NCBI RefSeq assembly: GCF_020535565.1
Contig: NZ_CP084758.1
Location: forward strand, 2,741,001-2,805,000
Reading direction: 5' to 3'
Source: Shinella sp. XGS7
GTDB lineage: Bacteria > Pseudomonadota > Gammaproteobacteria > Burkholderiales > Burkholderiaceae_C
Length of the DNA stretch: 64,000 nucleotides
The notes under the pieces were generated by a model, which saw only the letters and a program-made list of their open reading frames with translations, made no database searches and had not been told where the DNA came from. Below are positions 8,951 through 17,986 of this stretch, one piece after another. How positions within the stretch are numbered: the stretch's first letter is position 1; every line of letters starts with the position of its first letter. The translations under genes were made by a program, and so were the position numbers.

Positions 8951-10290
8951 GGGGCGGTCTTGATGGCAGAGGGGGCATCGGCCGGGCGGCTCTTGACGAA
9001 GAGCACGGCCACGGCCGCGGCGGCCAGCAGGGCGCCGGCCAGGCGGATCACCTGCTCGGGCTGGCCGCCCAGCAGGCTGTCGTAGAACAGGGGCAGGGTG
9101 AGCATCTGGATCAGCATGGGGATCACGATGAACATATTGAAGATGCCCATGTAGACGCCCGCGCGCTCCGGCGGGATGCTGCCGGCCAGCAGCACATAGG
9201 GGTTGCCCATGATGCTGGCCCAGGCCAGGCCCAGGCCCAGCATGGGCAGGAAGAGCCAGGCCGGATCACGCAGGGTCGGGAGGGCCCAGAGCCCTACGGC
9301 CGCGGCCAGCAGGCAGGCGGCATGCACGCGCTTGGGGCCCAGGCGCCGCACCACGGGCACCATGGCGAAGGCGGCGAGAAAGGCCACGAAGTTGTAGAAG
9401 CCGCCGATCTGGCCGTTGAGCAGGCTGGCCTCGCGAAAGCCGGCGGACTGGGCATCGCTGGTGCCGAAGACGGTGCGCGCCAGGCAGGGCACGATGTAGA
9501 TCCAGTAGCACATCATCCCGTACCACTGGAACAGGCTCATCCATGCCAGCTGGCGCATGGTGGGCGGCATCTCGCGCAGGGCCTGGACGATCTCGCGCAG
9601 GGCCGCGCCCAGGCCGTGCGGCTGGGCCTGGATCTGGGCCCGCTCCGCGGGGCTCAGGGGCAGCTCGGGCACGCGGCGCACGCTCCACCAGACCGTGCTG
9701 AAGGAGAGCAGGGCGCCGATCATGAAGGCGGCCAGCGTGACCTGGGGGATGTGGTTGTCGCCCACCGCGTCCTTGTTCATGCCCAGCCAGACCAGCAGGC
9801 TGGGCGAGAGATAGGCCAGGGTCTGGGCCAGGCCGGTGAAGGCGCTCTGGGTCAGGAAGCCCAGCGAGTGCTGCTCGCGGCGCAGGCGGTCGCTGACGTA
9901 GGCGCGGTAGGGCTCCATCGTGGTGTTGTTGGCCGCGTCCAGGATCCACAGCAGGCCGGCGGCGAACCACAGCGTGGGGCTGTAGGGCATCAGCAGCAGG
10001 CCCAGGCTGCACAGGATGGCGCCGATCAGGAAGTAGGGCGTGCGCCGGCCCCAGCGGCTGAGCGTGCGGTCGCTGAAGGCGCCCACCAGGGGCTGGACCA
10101 GCAGGCCGGTCATGGGCCCGGCCAGCCAGAGCAGGGGCAGGTCCTTGCCCTCGGCGCCCAGGTAGGCGTAGATCGGGCTCATATTGCTTTGCTGCAGGCC
10201 GAAGCTGAACTGGATGCCGAAGAAGCCGACATTCATGTTCACGATCTGCATCAGGCTGAGCCTGGGTTTCAGGGCTTCGGGGCTGCTCAT
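8947..10290 (-). CDS. MFS sugar transporter (sucrose importer, SuxC/GPH-like)
   Basis: 447-residue inner-membrane protein with about twelve hydrophobic segments. The N-terminal [18 protein letters not shown] segment, the [19 protein letters not shown] loop and [12 protein letters not shown] motif match the sucrose-type MFS carriers found in Xanthomonas sux and Caulobacter-type sugar loci. It should move sucrose from periplasm to cytoplasm. Start at 10290: its ATG overlaps the fructokinase stop by 4 bases; a longer frame adds 26 residues that would lie within the kinase gene. It is followed directly, again with a 4-base overlap, by sucrose phosphorylase. Confidence 0.88.
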   Translation of the reverse strand: MSSPEALKPRLSLMQIVNMNVGFFGIQFSFGLQQSNMSPIYAYLGAEGKDLPLLWLAGPMTGLLVQPLVGAFSDRTLSRWGRRTPYFLIGAILCSLGLLLMPYSPTLWFAAGLLWILDAANNTTMEPYRAYVSDRLRREQHSLGFLTQSAFTGLAQTLAYLSPSLLVWLGMNKDAVGDNHIPQVTLAAFMIGALLSFSTVWWSVRRVPELPLSPAERAQIQAQPHGLGAALREIVQALREMPPTMRQLAWMSLFQWYGMMCYWIYIVPCLARTVFGTSDAQSAGFREASLLNGQIGGFYNFVAFLAAFAMVPVVRRLGPKRVHAACLLAAAVGLWALPTLRDPAWLFLPMLGLGLAWASIMGNPYVLLAGSIPPERAGVYMGIFNMFIVIPMLIQMLTLPLFYDSLLGGQPEQVIRLAGALLAAAAVAVLFVKSRPADAPSAIKTAP

Positions 10291-11294
10291 GCGGCTGGCT
10301 CCAGGGCGGCGCGCCAGGGCGCGTAGAAGCGATCCAGTTCGGCGGGCACGGGGCCGCGCTCGCCACACATGGCGGCGGCCATGCCATTGGCCAGGCTCAG
10401 GGCCTGCGGCCAGTCGTGGCCGCGCAGCAGGGCGGCCAGCAGCATGGCGCTGAAGGCGTCTCCGGCGCCCACGGTGTCCACCAGATGGTCCAGGGTTCGG
10501 GCAGGGCCGCTGGCCAGCAGCCCGGCTGCAGCCTGGGCTTGCGCCGGTGCCGCAAAGGCCGCATAGCCCAGCGGGCCGCGCGTGAGCACCAGGCGCTGCA
10601 GGCCGGCAAAGCCCTGCATCAGCGTGCCCACGGCTGCGGCCAGGGCCTCGGCCGGGCCGTCCACGGCCAGGCCCGCCAGGGCCTGGGGCGCGAACCAGCG
10701 CAGCAGCTGCAGCAGCTCGTCTTCATTCACCTTGAGCCATTCGGCGCGGGCCAGGCAGGCGCGGGCCAGCTCGGGCTGGTCGCTGCCGGGGCGCAGGTTC
10801 AGGTCCAGATAGCGGCGCCAGCCGCGCTCGCCGGCCAGGTCCAGCAGGGCCTGGATGGCGGCGCGCGAGCCGCTCTGGCGCTGGGCCAGGCTGCCGAAAT
10901 AGACCAGGGCCGGCGGCTCGGCTTCGGCCAGGGCGCGCAGGGGGGCGGCGTCCAGAAAGTCCCAGGCCGCATTGGCGTGGATCACGAAGCGGTGCTGACC
11001 AGGGCCGTCTTCCAGCACGCTGACGCGGCCGGTGGCGTGCGCGAGATCGAGCTGCAGGCCGCGCTCGTCCAGGCCGAAGCGGCGCAGGCTCTGCAGCACG
11101 CAGCGCCCGGCCGCGTCCTCGGGGTTGAGGCGGCTGGCCAGGCGGGGCGCGCCGCCCAGGGCCGCGAGCGAGCGCGCCACATTGAAGGGCGCGCCACCGG
11201 CCACGGGGCCTTCGGCAAACTCGTCCACCAGGGCCTCGCCCAGGATCAGCACGGGCCCGGCCGGGGCCGGGCGCAGCTCCTTGCGCATGGACAT
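10287..11294 (-). CDS. PfkB-family carbohydrate kinase, probable fructokinase
   Basis: 335-residue ribokinase-fold kinase. The N-terminal glycine motif is GGAPFNVARSLAALGG (near residue 33) and the C-terminal PfkB signature is DTVGAGDAFSAMLLAALLRG, with the catalytic Asp in GAGD. The LILGEALVDEF opening is typical of fructokinases. It would phosphorylate the fructose released by sucrose phosphorylase two genes downstream. Its ATG overlaps the receptor stop codon by one base (TGATG), so translation is probably coupled. Substrate is inferred from context. Confidence 0.88.
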   Translation of the reverse strand: MSMRKELRPAPAGPVLILGEALVDEFAEGPVAGGAPFNVARSLAALGGAPRLASRLNPEDAAGRCVLQSLRRFGLDERGLQLDLAHATGRVSVLEDGPGQHRFVIHANAAWDFLDAAPLRALAEAEPPALVYFGSLAQRQSGSRAAIQALLDLAGERGWRRYLDLNLRPGSDQPELARACLARAEWLKVNEDELLQLLRWFAPQALAGLAVDGPAEALAAAVGTLMQGFAGLQRLVLTRGPLGYAAFAAPAQAQAAAGLLASGPARTLDHLVDTVGAGDAFSAMLLAALLRGHDWPQALSLANGMAAAMCGERGPVPAELDRFYAPWRAALEPAA

Positions 11295-13549
11295 CAGAAC
11301 TCGCGCTTGAGGGCCAGACGCACGGTGCGGCCGTTGAGGGCGCGGGCGGCGTGGCCGTCGCCCTCGATCTCGGTATAGGCCAGGGTGTTGAAGAGGTTGT
11401 TGGCCGAGAGCGAGAGCTGGGTCTTGTCGTTGATCTGGTAGTTGGCGAAGGCGTTGACCACGGTGTAGCTCTTCATGGTGATGGTGTTGGCATCATCGCC
11501 GTAGGACTTGCCCGAGCCGATCAGGCTGGCGCCGAACTCCAGATCGCCCCAGCTGTAGCTGGGCGCCAGCTGCCAGGTGAAGCGGGCCTGGCGGCGCGGC
11601 GTCTTGCCCACCACGCTGGGGTCATTGGCTTCCTTGATGCGGGCATGGGTCCAGGTGGCGCCGGCGTTGAGACGCAGCGCACCCCAGGCATAGGCGCCTT
11701 CCAGCTCCAGGCCGCGGGCGCGGTAGGTGTTGGCGGTGAACTGGCGGGTGGTCAGCTCGTAATTGCTCTCGCGGGTGCGCGCATCGAAGAAGGTGGCAAA
11801 GAGGCTCAGGCCCTGCGCATTGCGCCACTTCAGGCCCAGCTCGGTCTGGTCGATCTCGTTGATGGCGATGGGCACCGAGCCGTCCAGCGGATTGCCGTAG
11901 AGAAGGCGGTCGGCGCTGAAGGCCACGCCATTGCTCACGCGGCCGAACAGGGCCAGATCCTTGTTGAGCGCGTAGTTGGCGCCGGCCGAGTAGGAGGTGT
12001 GGGTCACCTTGTAGTCCACGCGCTTGAGGCTGGCCGGGTCCCAGCGGCGGGCGGTGGCGTCGCCGGCCAGGGTCTGGCCCTCGGCGCTCTGGCGGTCTCG
12101 GCGCAGGCTCAGGTCCAGGCTCAGGGCGCCCCGCTCCCAGTTCAGGGCGGCGTAGGGCGAGGTCTGGGTGTAGTCCACATCGAAGGTTCGCGTGCAGCAG
12201 CCCCCCCAGGTGTCCCAGCCGGCGCTCACGGGCGCCGTGCCGGGCTGGCCCGTGGCGTCCAGCAACTGATTGCCCTTGAAGCTGAGGTTGTACTGGTTCC
12301 AGAACCAGGTCTGGGCCACGGTCTGGCGGCCGTAGAAGAGGCCGCCCACCAGGGTGGCGTTGCCCTCGGCCAGCTTGAAGCGCTGGCTGAGTTTGAGGTC
12401 GTTGAAGAGATTGTCCAGGCTGTCCAGCGAGGTGTTGAACAGGGTGCCGGTGAAATAGCTCTGCGTGCCGTTCTTGCCGTTGTCGGCGGGGAAGAGGGCC
12501 ATGAAGCGGCCACTGTTGCTGGCCTTGCGGAAGCGGTTCTCCACGCTCAGATCGGGCGTGATCTGGTAGGCGCCCTCCAGGCCGATGGCATGGCTGCGCA
12601 CGCGCAGGCCATCGCGGGGATTGGTGGATTCGGTCGCGCCACCGCGGTTGAAGAAGGGATCGCTGCCGAAGTTCTGGCCGATGAAGAAGGCGGTGCGCGG
12701 GTCCACGCCGGGCAGGGTCTGGATCTGGCCCTGGCTCACGGTGACGGGCACGGGCATCAGCGAGGGCGTGCGATCGTCCAGGGCCTTGAGGTGCAGGCGC
12801 AGATAGCCGCCGTCGAACTTCTGGGTCAGATTGGCCTTGATCTGGCCGCCGCGCTCCAGGGTCTCGCCGGTGGGGCGACCGCCCTCGCCGCGGCGCTGGA
12901 AGCCGGCAATGTGGAAGCTGGTGTCGGGGCCCAGCTTGCCGCCATAGGCTGCGTCTACGCGCCACAGGCGCTCGTCCAGGCCGGCCGTCAGGCTCATGCT
13001 GCCGCCGGGCTCGGCGCCGGTGCGGCTGATGAAGTTGACCAGGCCGCCGGGCGAGTTGCTGGCCAGGGTGGAGGCTGAGCCGCCGCGCACCACTTCCAGG
13101 CGCTCCACGCTGCCGTCGGCGCGCAGGAACTGGTCGGCGGTGCCGAAGGCGATGTCCCCGAAGAGCAGCAGGGGCAGGCCGTCTTCCTGGAGCTGCACAT
13201 AGCGCGAGCCGCCGGCCGACAGGGGCACGCCGCGCACGGTGATATTGGCATTGCCCTCGCCGCCGGAGGATTCGGCACGCACGCCGGGCACGGCGCGCAG
13301 CAGCTCGGCCGCATTGGTGGCGCCGCTGCGGGCGATCTGCTCGTTGTCCATCGCGCTGACCGAGAGGCTCTGCTTCATGCGCGTGGTCTTGGTGGAGGTG
13401 CCGGTGAGCAGCACCTGGTCGAGCTTGAGGCTGTCGCTGCTGAGCGCGGGCTGGCTGCCGCGCTCGGTGTCCTGGGCTTGGGCCTGAGAGAAGGGGGCGC
13501 CGAAGGCCAGGGCCAGAGCGAGCATCAGCGGGGAGGGGCGAAATTGCAT
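11294..13549 (-). CDS. TonB-dependent outer-membrane receptor, sucrose type (SuxA-like)
   Basis: 751-residue receptor. A signal peptide (hydrophobic run then AQAQ) is followed by a TonB-box-like LDQVLLTGTS, a plug domain (about residues 45-165, with NAAELLRAVPGVRAESSGGEGN and a VERLEVVRGGSA segment) and a 22-strand-type barrel that ends in the usual terminal Phe. It would bring sucrose across the outer membrane using TonB energy. The start at 13549 has GGAGA upstream; a longer frame has neither ribosome site nor signal peptide. It heads the operon receptor-kinase-transporter-phosphorylase and lies behind two LacI-type operator candidates. Confidence 0.9.
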   Translation of the reverse strand: MQFRPSPLMLALALAFGAPFSQAQAQDTERGSQPALSSDSLKLDQVLLTGTSTKTTRMKQSLSVSAMDNEQIARSGATNAAELLRAVPGVRAESSGGEGNANITVRGVPLSAGGSRYVQLQEDGLPLLLFGDIAFGTADQFLRADGSVERLEVVRGGSASTLASNSPGGLVNFISRTGAEPGGSMSLTAGLDERLWRVDAAYGGKLGPDTSFHIAGFQRRGEGGRPTGETLERGGQIKANLTQKFDGGYLRLHLKALDDRTPSLMPVPVTVSQGQIQTLPGVDPRTAFFIGQNFGSDPFFNRGGATESTNPRDGLRVRSHAIGLEGAYQITPDLSVENRFRKASNSGRFMALFPADNGKNGTQSYFTGTLFNTSLDSLDNLFNDLKLSQRFKLAEGNATLVGGLFYGRQTVAQTWFWNQYNLSFKGNQLLDATGQPGTAPVSAGWDTWGGCCTRTFDVDYTQTSPYAALNWERGALSLDLSLRRDRQSAEGQTLAGDATARRWDPASLKRVDYKVTHTSYSAGANYALNKDLALFGRVSNGVAFSADRLLYGNPLDGSVPIAINEIDQTELGLKWRNAQGLSLFATFFDARTRESNYELTTRQFTANTYRARGLELEGAYAWGALRLNAGATWTHARIKEANDPSVVGKTPRRQARFTWQLAPSYSWGDLEFGASLIGSGKSYGDDANTITMKSYTVVNAFANYQINDKTQLSLSANNLFNTLAYTEIEGDGHAARALNGRTVRLALKREF

Positions 13550-13674
13550 GGTCTTGTCTCCGATGCGGGTTGTTCTCGTGTGCTGCCAGTCCCCGGTGCG
13601 CCCGGCTCTGCGGCCAGCTTGCGGGGCAACGTGCACCAGTTTGTGCGCGTCTCGCCATTTTGCGGTGCGTCGCT

Positions 13675-13700
13675 CTGTTTTGCAATCGATTGCAAAACAG
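13675..13700. promoter_or_regulatory. Perfect 26-bp palindrome, likely LacI-family operator
   Basis: A perfect palindrome of 26 bases with the core TTGCAATCGATTGCAA, flanked symmetrically by CTGTT and AACAG. LacI-family proteins bind such sites with a central CG. It lies about 125 bases before the start codon of the receptor gene and downstream of the LacI-type regulator gene, so it is the natural operator for the sucrose operon. Binding is inferred. Confidence 0.78.
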
Positions 13701-13769
13701 GGTAATCACGGATTCATTCGAATTTCATTCGATGGAAAGGCGTTTCTTGCTTTTTGGCCGGTGTTTGAA

Positions 13770-13785
13770 TTGCAAATGATTGCAA
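13770..13785. promoter_or_regulatory. Second LacI-type operator candidate
   Basis: TTGCAAATGATTGCAA matches 14 of the 16 core bases of the perfect palindrome at 13675-13700 and differs only at the two central-left positions. Centre-to-centre distance between the sites is about 90 bases, close to spacings that allow DNA looping by LacI-type tetramers. Looping is speculation. Confidence 0.6.
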
Positions 13786-13858
13786 TCACGGCGGCGGAGC
13801 GCAGCGGTCCGCGCCTTGCCGCGGACTCAGGCGCCTGTCGGGCCTGTCCGGGAGGGGC

Positions 13859-14914
13859 TCAGCGGGCCGGCGCGCTGGCGCGTGCGACCAGGTGCACGGG
13901 CAGGGTCAGGGGCGGCACGCTGTGGCCGTCCATCAGCTGCAGCAGGGCGCGCACCAGCTCGGCCCCGGCCTCGGCCACCGGCTGGTGCACGCTGCTCAGG
14001 GGCGGGTCGCAGTAGGCGGCCAGGGGCATATCGTCGTAGCCGGTGACGGCCACGTCCTGCGGCACGCGCCGGTCCAGGGCGCGCAGGGCCTGGATGGCCT
14101 GCAGGGCCAGCAGGTCCGAGCAGGCCAGCACGGCGTCGAGCTCGGGATGCTGGCGCATGAAGTCCTGGATCTGCTGCTGGGCGGCGCCCACCTCGAAGGG
14201 CGCGGCCAGCTCCAGCGCGGGCTCGGGCTTGAGGCCGGCCTCGCGCAGGGCCTCCCAGAAGCCCTCGCGCCGGTGCAGCACCTCGGGCAGGGCGGCGTCG
14301 CCCAGAAAGGCGATGCGGCGCCGGCCCAGGCCCAGCAGATGCTGGGCCGCGAGGCGGCCACCCAGACGGTTGTCACCGCCCACGCTGCAGTAGAGCTGCT
14401 GGGGCAGCTGCGCGCCCCAGACCACCACGGGCAGGCGGCGCGCGGCCAGGGCATTGAGCTGGTCGTGGTGGCGCCACTGGCCGATCACCAGCAGGCCGGC
14501 GGCCTTGCCCGAGTCCAGCACCTGGGCGGCCTGGTCCAGGTGCTCGGCGTCCACGCGCGAGAGCAGCATGTCCATGCCCAGATCGGTCAGGGCATCGGCA
14601 ATGGCGCCGACGATGGACAGGAAGAAGGGGTCGGAGATGTGCTGGCGCGAGCCGGCCTCATAGGGTACGACCACGGCCACCGTGCGGTTCTTCTGCAGGC
14701 GCAGGTTCTGCGCGCCCAGATTGATGGCGTAGTTCAGCGAGCGCGCCAACTCGGCCACGCGCTCACGGGTCTCGGCATTGACCAGGGGGCTGCCGTTCAG
14801 AGCCCGCGAGACCGTGGAGACCGACACGCCCGCCAGGCGGGCGATGTCGGCCATCTGCAGGCGCCGCTGCGCCTGCTGTTGCGCCTGCTGTGCGGTCTCG
14901 GGGCGGCGGGCCAT
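13859..14914 (-). CDS. LacI-family transcriptional regulator (probable sucrose repressor)
   Basis: 351-residue regulator. The N-terminal helix-turn-helix reads MADIARLAGVSVSTVSRALNGSPLV (near residues 21-45), followed by the hinge helix YAINLGAQNLRL and a periplasmic-binding-like sensor domain with VAVVVPYEAG, GGDNRLGGRLAAQHLL and DVAVTGYDDMPLA. The ATG at 14914 is chosen because it gives a normal-length protein; the reading frame stays open further upstream into glnS but only by chance in this GC-rich DNA. It precedes the sucrose operon on the same strand, and two matching palindromes lie between them. Inducer is presumed to be sucrose or a breakdown product. Confidence 0.9.
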   Translation of the reverse strand: MARRPETAQQAQQQAQRRLQMADIARLAGVSVSTVSRALNGSPLVNAETRERVAELARSLNYAINLGAQNLRLQKNRTVAVVVPYEAGSRQHISDPFFLSIVGAIADALTDLGMDMLLSRVDAEHLDQAAQVLDSGKAAGLLVIGQWRHHDQLNALAARRLPVVVWGAQLPQQLYCSVGGDNRLGGRLAAQHLLGLGRRRIAFLGDAALPEVLHRREGFWEALREAGLKPEPALELAAPFEVGAAQQQIQDFMRQHPELDAVLACSDLLALQAIQALRALDRRVPQDVAVTGYDDMPLAAYCDPPLSSVHQPVAEAGAELVRALLQLMDGHSVPPLTLPVHLVARASAPAR

Positions 14915-14931
14915 GGGCTGAGGCGCGCGGC

Positions 14932-16737
14932 TTACTTGGCGCCCCAGCCGTCCTTCAGGCCGGTGATCTTGTTGAACACCGGCTTGGCGGCGCTGTGGTC
15001 CTTGCGGTCGGCGATGAAGTAGCCATGGCGCTCGAACTGGAAGCGGCTCTCGGCCGCCACCGCCGCCAGCGAGGGCTCCAGCCAGGCCTGCACGGTCTTG
15101 CAGCTGCTGGGGTTGATCTCGCTGAGGAAGTCGGCCTCGCTGGCACCGGGCTGGGGCACGGTGAAGAGCCGGTCGTAGAGCCGCACCTCGGCGGCCACGG
15201 CCTCGTGCGCGCCCACCCAGGTGATCACGCCCTTGACCTTGACCGCATCCGCGCCGGGCGTGCCGCTCTTGGTGTCGGGCACCACGCTGGCCAGCACGGC
15301 CGTGATGTTGCCGGCCTCGTCCTTCTCGCAGCCCGTGCACTCGATGACGTAGCCGTACTTCAGGCGCGTCTTGTTGCCGGGGTAGAGGCGGTGGTAGCCC
15401 TTGGTGGGCACTTCCATGAAGTCTTCGCGCTCGATCCACAACTCGGGGCCGAAGCTGAAGACGCGCTGGCCCAGCTCGGGCAGGTGCGGGTGGGCCGGCG
15501 CGCCCAGGGGCTCGCGGTGCTCCAGGCTGCCGAAGACCTCGGCATAGTTCGTGAGCTTGAGCTTGAGCGGGTCCAGCACCACGCTGGCGCGTGCGGCCTT
15601 GCCCTCCAGATCGGCGCGCAGGCAACCGTCCAGCACCGAGTAGTCCAGCCAGCTATTGGTCTTGGTGGTGCCGGAGCCGTCCACCATGGCGCGGATGCTC
15701 TCGGGCGTGTAGCCGCGGCGACGCATGCCGACCAGGGTGGGCATGCGCGGGTCGTCCCAGCCGCTCACATGGCCTTCCTCCACCAGCTGGCGCAGCTTGC
15801 GCTTGCTGGTCACCACATAGCTGAGGTTGAGGCGGCCGAACTCGTACTGGTGGGGCAGGGGGCGGGCCAGCAGGCCGCCCTCGGCCAGCTTGTCCAGCAG
15901 CCAGTCGTAGAAGGGGCGCTGGTCCTCGAACTCCAGGGTGCAGATCGAGTGGGTGATGCGCTCCAGCGCGTCCTCGATGGGATGCGCATAGGTGTACATC
16001 GGATAGATGCACCACTGGTCGCCGGTGTTGTGGTGGGTGGCGCGGCGGATGCGGTAGAGGGTGGGGTCGCGCAGATTGATATTGGGCGAGGCCATATCGA
16101 TCTTGGCGCGCAGCACCATGGCGCCGTCCGGGTGCAGGCCGTCGCGCATCTCGCGAAAGCGCGCCAGGTGCTGCTCGGGCGAGCGATCACGGAAGGGGCT
16201 GTTGGTGCCGGGCGTGCTGAAGTCGCCGCGGTTGGCGCGCATCTGCTCGGGCGTCTGCTCGTCCACATAGGCCAGGCCCGCCGAGATCAGGTGCTCGGCC
16301 GCGCGGTACATGAAGTCGAAGTAGTTGCTGGCGTAGAAGAGGTGGGAGGTGCCGTTGGCTTCCCAGTCCCAGCCCAGCCAGGCCACCATCTCCTTGATGG
16401 CGTCCACATACTCCTGCTCTTCCTTCTCGGGGTTGGTGTCGTCGAAGCGCAGATGGCAGACGCCGCCGTAGTCGCGCGCCAGGCCGAAGTTCAGGCAGAT
16501 GCTCTTGGCATGGCCGATGTGCAGATAGCCATTGGGCTCGGGCGGGAAGCGGGTGCGGATCTTGGCCGGGTCCAGCGGACCGGCGGCGTGGTGGGCGGCG
16601 TCGCCCGGGCTGCCGGCAAAGCGGCGCTCTCCCTGCAGCAGGCCCTGGCCCTGTACCTGCCCCTCCAGATCGCGCTCGATGATGGCGCGCAGGAAGTTGT
16701 TGGGTTTCAGGCTCTCGTCGTGGGCGGGGTTGGACAT
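14932..16737 (-). CDS. glnS: Glutaminyl-tRNA synthetase
   Basis: 601-residue class I synthetase that charges tRNA-Gln. The ATP-binding signature PPEPNGYLHIGHAKS carries HIGH at residues 73-76, and the KMSKS equivalent is VTSKRKL. FDDTNPEKE and the DPTLYRIRR segment are typical of GlnS rather than GltX. An insertion of some 30 residues (about 25-58) separates the first helix from the HIGH region when compared with E. coli GlnS. The C-terminal anticodon-binding beta-barrel domains are complete. It ends 17 bases before the LacI-type gene start on the same strand. Confidence 0.95.
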   Translation of the reverse strand: MSNPAHDESLKPNNFLRAIIERDLEGQVQGQGLLQGERRFAGSPGDAAHHAAGPLDPAKIRTRFPPEPNGYLHIGHAKSICLNFGLARDYGGVCHLRFDDTNPEKEEQEYVDAIKEMVAWLGWDWEANGTSHLFYASNYFDFMYRAAEHLISAGLAYVDEQTPEQMRANRGDFSTPGTNSPFRDRSPEQHLARFREMRDGLHPDGAMVLRAKIDMASPNINLRDPTLYRIRRATHHNTGDQWCIYPMYTYAHPIEDALERITHSICTLEFEDQRPFYDWLLDKLAEGGLLARPLPHQYEFGRLNLSYVVTSKRKLRQLVEEGHVSGWDDPRMPTLVGMRRRGYTPESIRAMVDGSGTTKTNSWLDYSVLDGCLRADLEGKAARASVVLDPLKLKLTNYAEVFGSLEHREPLGAPAHPHLPELGQRVFSFGPELWIEREDFMEVPTKGYHRLYPGNKTRLKYGYVIECTGCEKDEAGNITAVLASVVPDTKSGTPGADAVKVKGVITWVGAHEAVAAEVRLYDRLFTVPQPGASEADFLSEINPSSCKTVQAWLEPSLAAVAAESRFQFERHGYFIADRKDHSAAKPVFNKITGLKDGWGAK

Positions 16738-16773
16738 CGCGGCCGCAATCTGGGTGGCAAAGGGGCGCCGATT

Positions 16774-17844
16774 TTACTGAGGCTTTGGCCCGGCGTCCGC
16801 GGCCGCGGCCTGAATGGGGATCTGGCGGCCCGGACCGCGGCGCCGGCCCTGCTCGGCGCGGGCCCGCAGCTGGCCGCAACCGCCGTCCACATCCTGGCCG
16901 GCGGAGTCGCGCAGCTTGGTCAGCACGCCGCGCTGGTGCAGGCGGCGGGCGATCTCACGGGCCTTGTCCCAGCTGGGCCGCACATAGGGCAGCTCGGGCA
17001 CGCTGTTGTAGGGAATCATGTTCAGCACCCCGTACTTGCCCTTGAGCAGGGCCACGATGCCGTCCAGCTCGTCCTCACCGTCGTTGATGCCGTCCAGCAG
17101 GGTCCATTGGTACTGCACGGGGTAGCCGCTGGCGCGGGCATAGCGCTCGCCGGCCTCCACCAGCTCGGCCGGCGTGAGCCGCGGCGCCCGCGGCAGCAGG
17201 GCTTCGCGCAGCGCGGGCTTGCTGGTGTGCAGGGACAGGGCCAGGGCCGGCTTGACCGGGCCCGCGCCCAGCCGCTCGAAGGCCCGCGGGTCGCCCACGG
17301 TGGAGAAGACCAGGTTCTTGTGCCCGATATTGCCCACCGTGCCCAGCAGCTCGATGGCGGCTAGCACGTTGTCCAGGTTGTGCGAGGGCTCGCCCATGCC
17401 CATGAAGACCACCTTCTTCACCGGCCGCAGCGTGCGGGCCAGGGCCACCTGGGCCACGATCTCGCCGCCGGTGAGCTGGCGCAGCAGGCCGTCGCGCCCG
17501 GTCATGCAGAAGCTGCAGCCCACGGCGCAACCCAGCTGGCTGGAGACGCACAGCCCGTCGCGCAGCAGCAGCACGCTCTCCACCATCTGGCCGTCCGCCA
17601 GGTCCACCAGCAGGCGGGCCGAGCCGTCCTCGCCCGGATGCTGGGAGCGCAGGCGCGCCAGGGCGGCCAGCTCGGCCATCAGGGCGGGCAGGGCCTCGCG
17701 CACGGCCAGGGGCAGGTAATGCTCCAGCGCGCGCCGGCCCTGGCTCAGCGGTATGGCCTGCACCCAGTGGCGCAGCACGCGGTCGCGGTGAGCCGGATTG
17801 GCGCCCAGCTCGGCGAGGCGGCGCTGGATCTCGGAAATCTGCAT
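16774..17844 (-). CDS. RlmN/Cfr-family radical-SAM methyltransferase
   Basis: 356-residue protein. The radical-SAM cluster motif is CAVGCSFC (CxxxCxxC), followed by GRDGLLRQLTGGEIVAQV, the GMGEPSHNLDNV segment and SLHTSKPALREALLPR. The C-terminal resolving cysteine region is GQDVDGGCGQL, equivalent to the Cys that forms the methyl-transfer intermediate in RlmN. RlmN methylates A2503 of 23S rRNA and A37 of some tRNAs. The gene is not in the usual ndk-rlmN-hisS setting and the N-terminal domain is short, so this may be a second, divergent copy. Start at 17844 is inferred from family alignment; a longer frame adds 84 unrelated residues. Confidence 0.8.
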   Translation of the reverse strand: MQISEIQRRLAELGANPAHRDRVLRHWVQAIPLSQGRRALEHYLPLAVREALPALMAELAALARLRSQHPGEDGSARLLVDLADGQMVESVLLLRDGLCVSSQLGCAVGCSFCMTGRDGLLRQLTGGEIVAQVALARTLRPVKKVVFMGMGEPSHNLDNVLAAIELLGTVGNIGHKNLVFSTVGDPRAFERLGAGPVKPALALSLHTSKPALREALLPRAPRLTPAELVEAGERYARASGYPVQYQWTLLDGINDGEDELDGIVALLKGKYGVLNMIPYNSVPELPYVRPSWDKAREIARRLHQRGVLTKLRDSAGQDVDGGCGQLRARAEQGRRRGPGRQIPIQAAAADAGPKPQ

Positions 17845-17986
17845 GGACGTGAGGGAAGTGGGGCGGCGGTGCGAGCCATGAATCGGGTCGCTCGGTGGAA
17901 ACCCTAGGGTTCGTTTATGCTGCGCGGCTTGGTCCGCTGTGACCTCGATTGTCCCGCAAGCCAGCAAGAGCAAGGAGCCCGCGCCG

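Larger units (their letters stand above)
13550..13858. other. Regulatory gap between the LacI-type gene and the receptor
   Basis: This 309-base stretch holds no gene. It separates the regulator (which ends at 13859) from the receptor (which starts at 13549), both on the minus strand. It is AT-richer than its surroundings between about 13675 and 13790 and contains both LacI-type operator candidates listed separately. The receptor promoter should lie here, but no confident -35/-10 pair was assigned. Confidence 0.6.
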
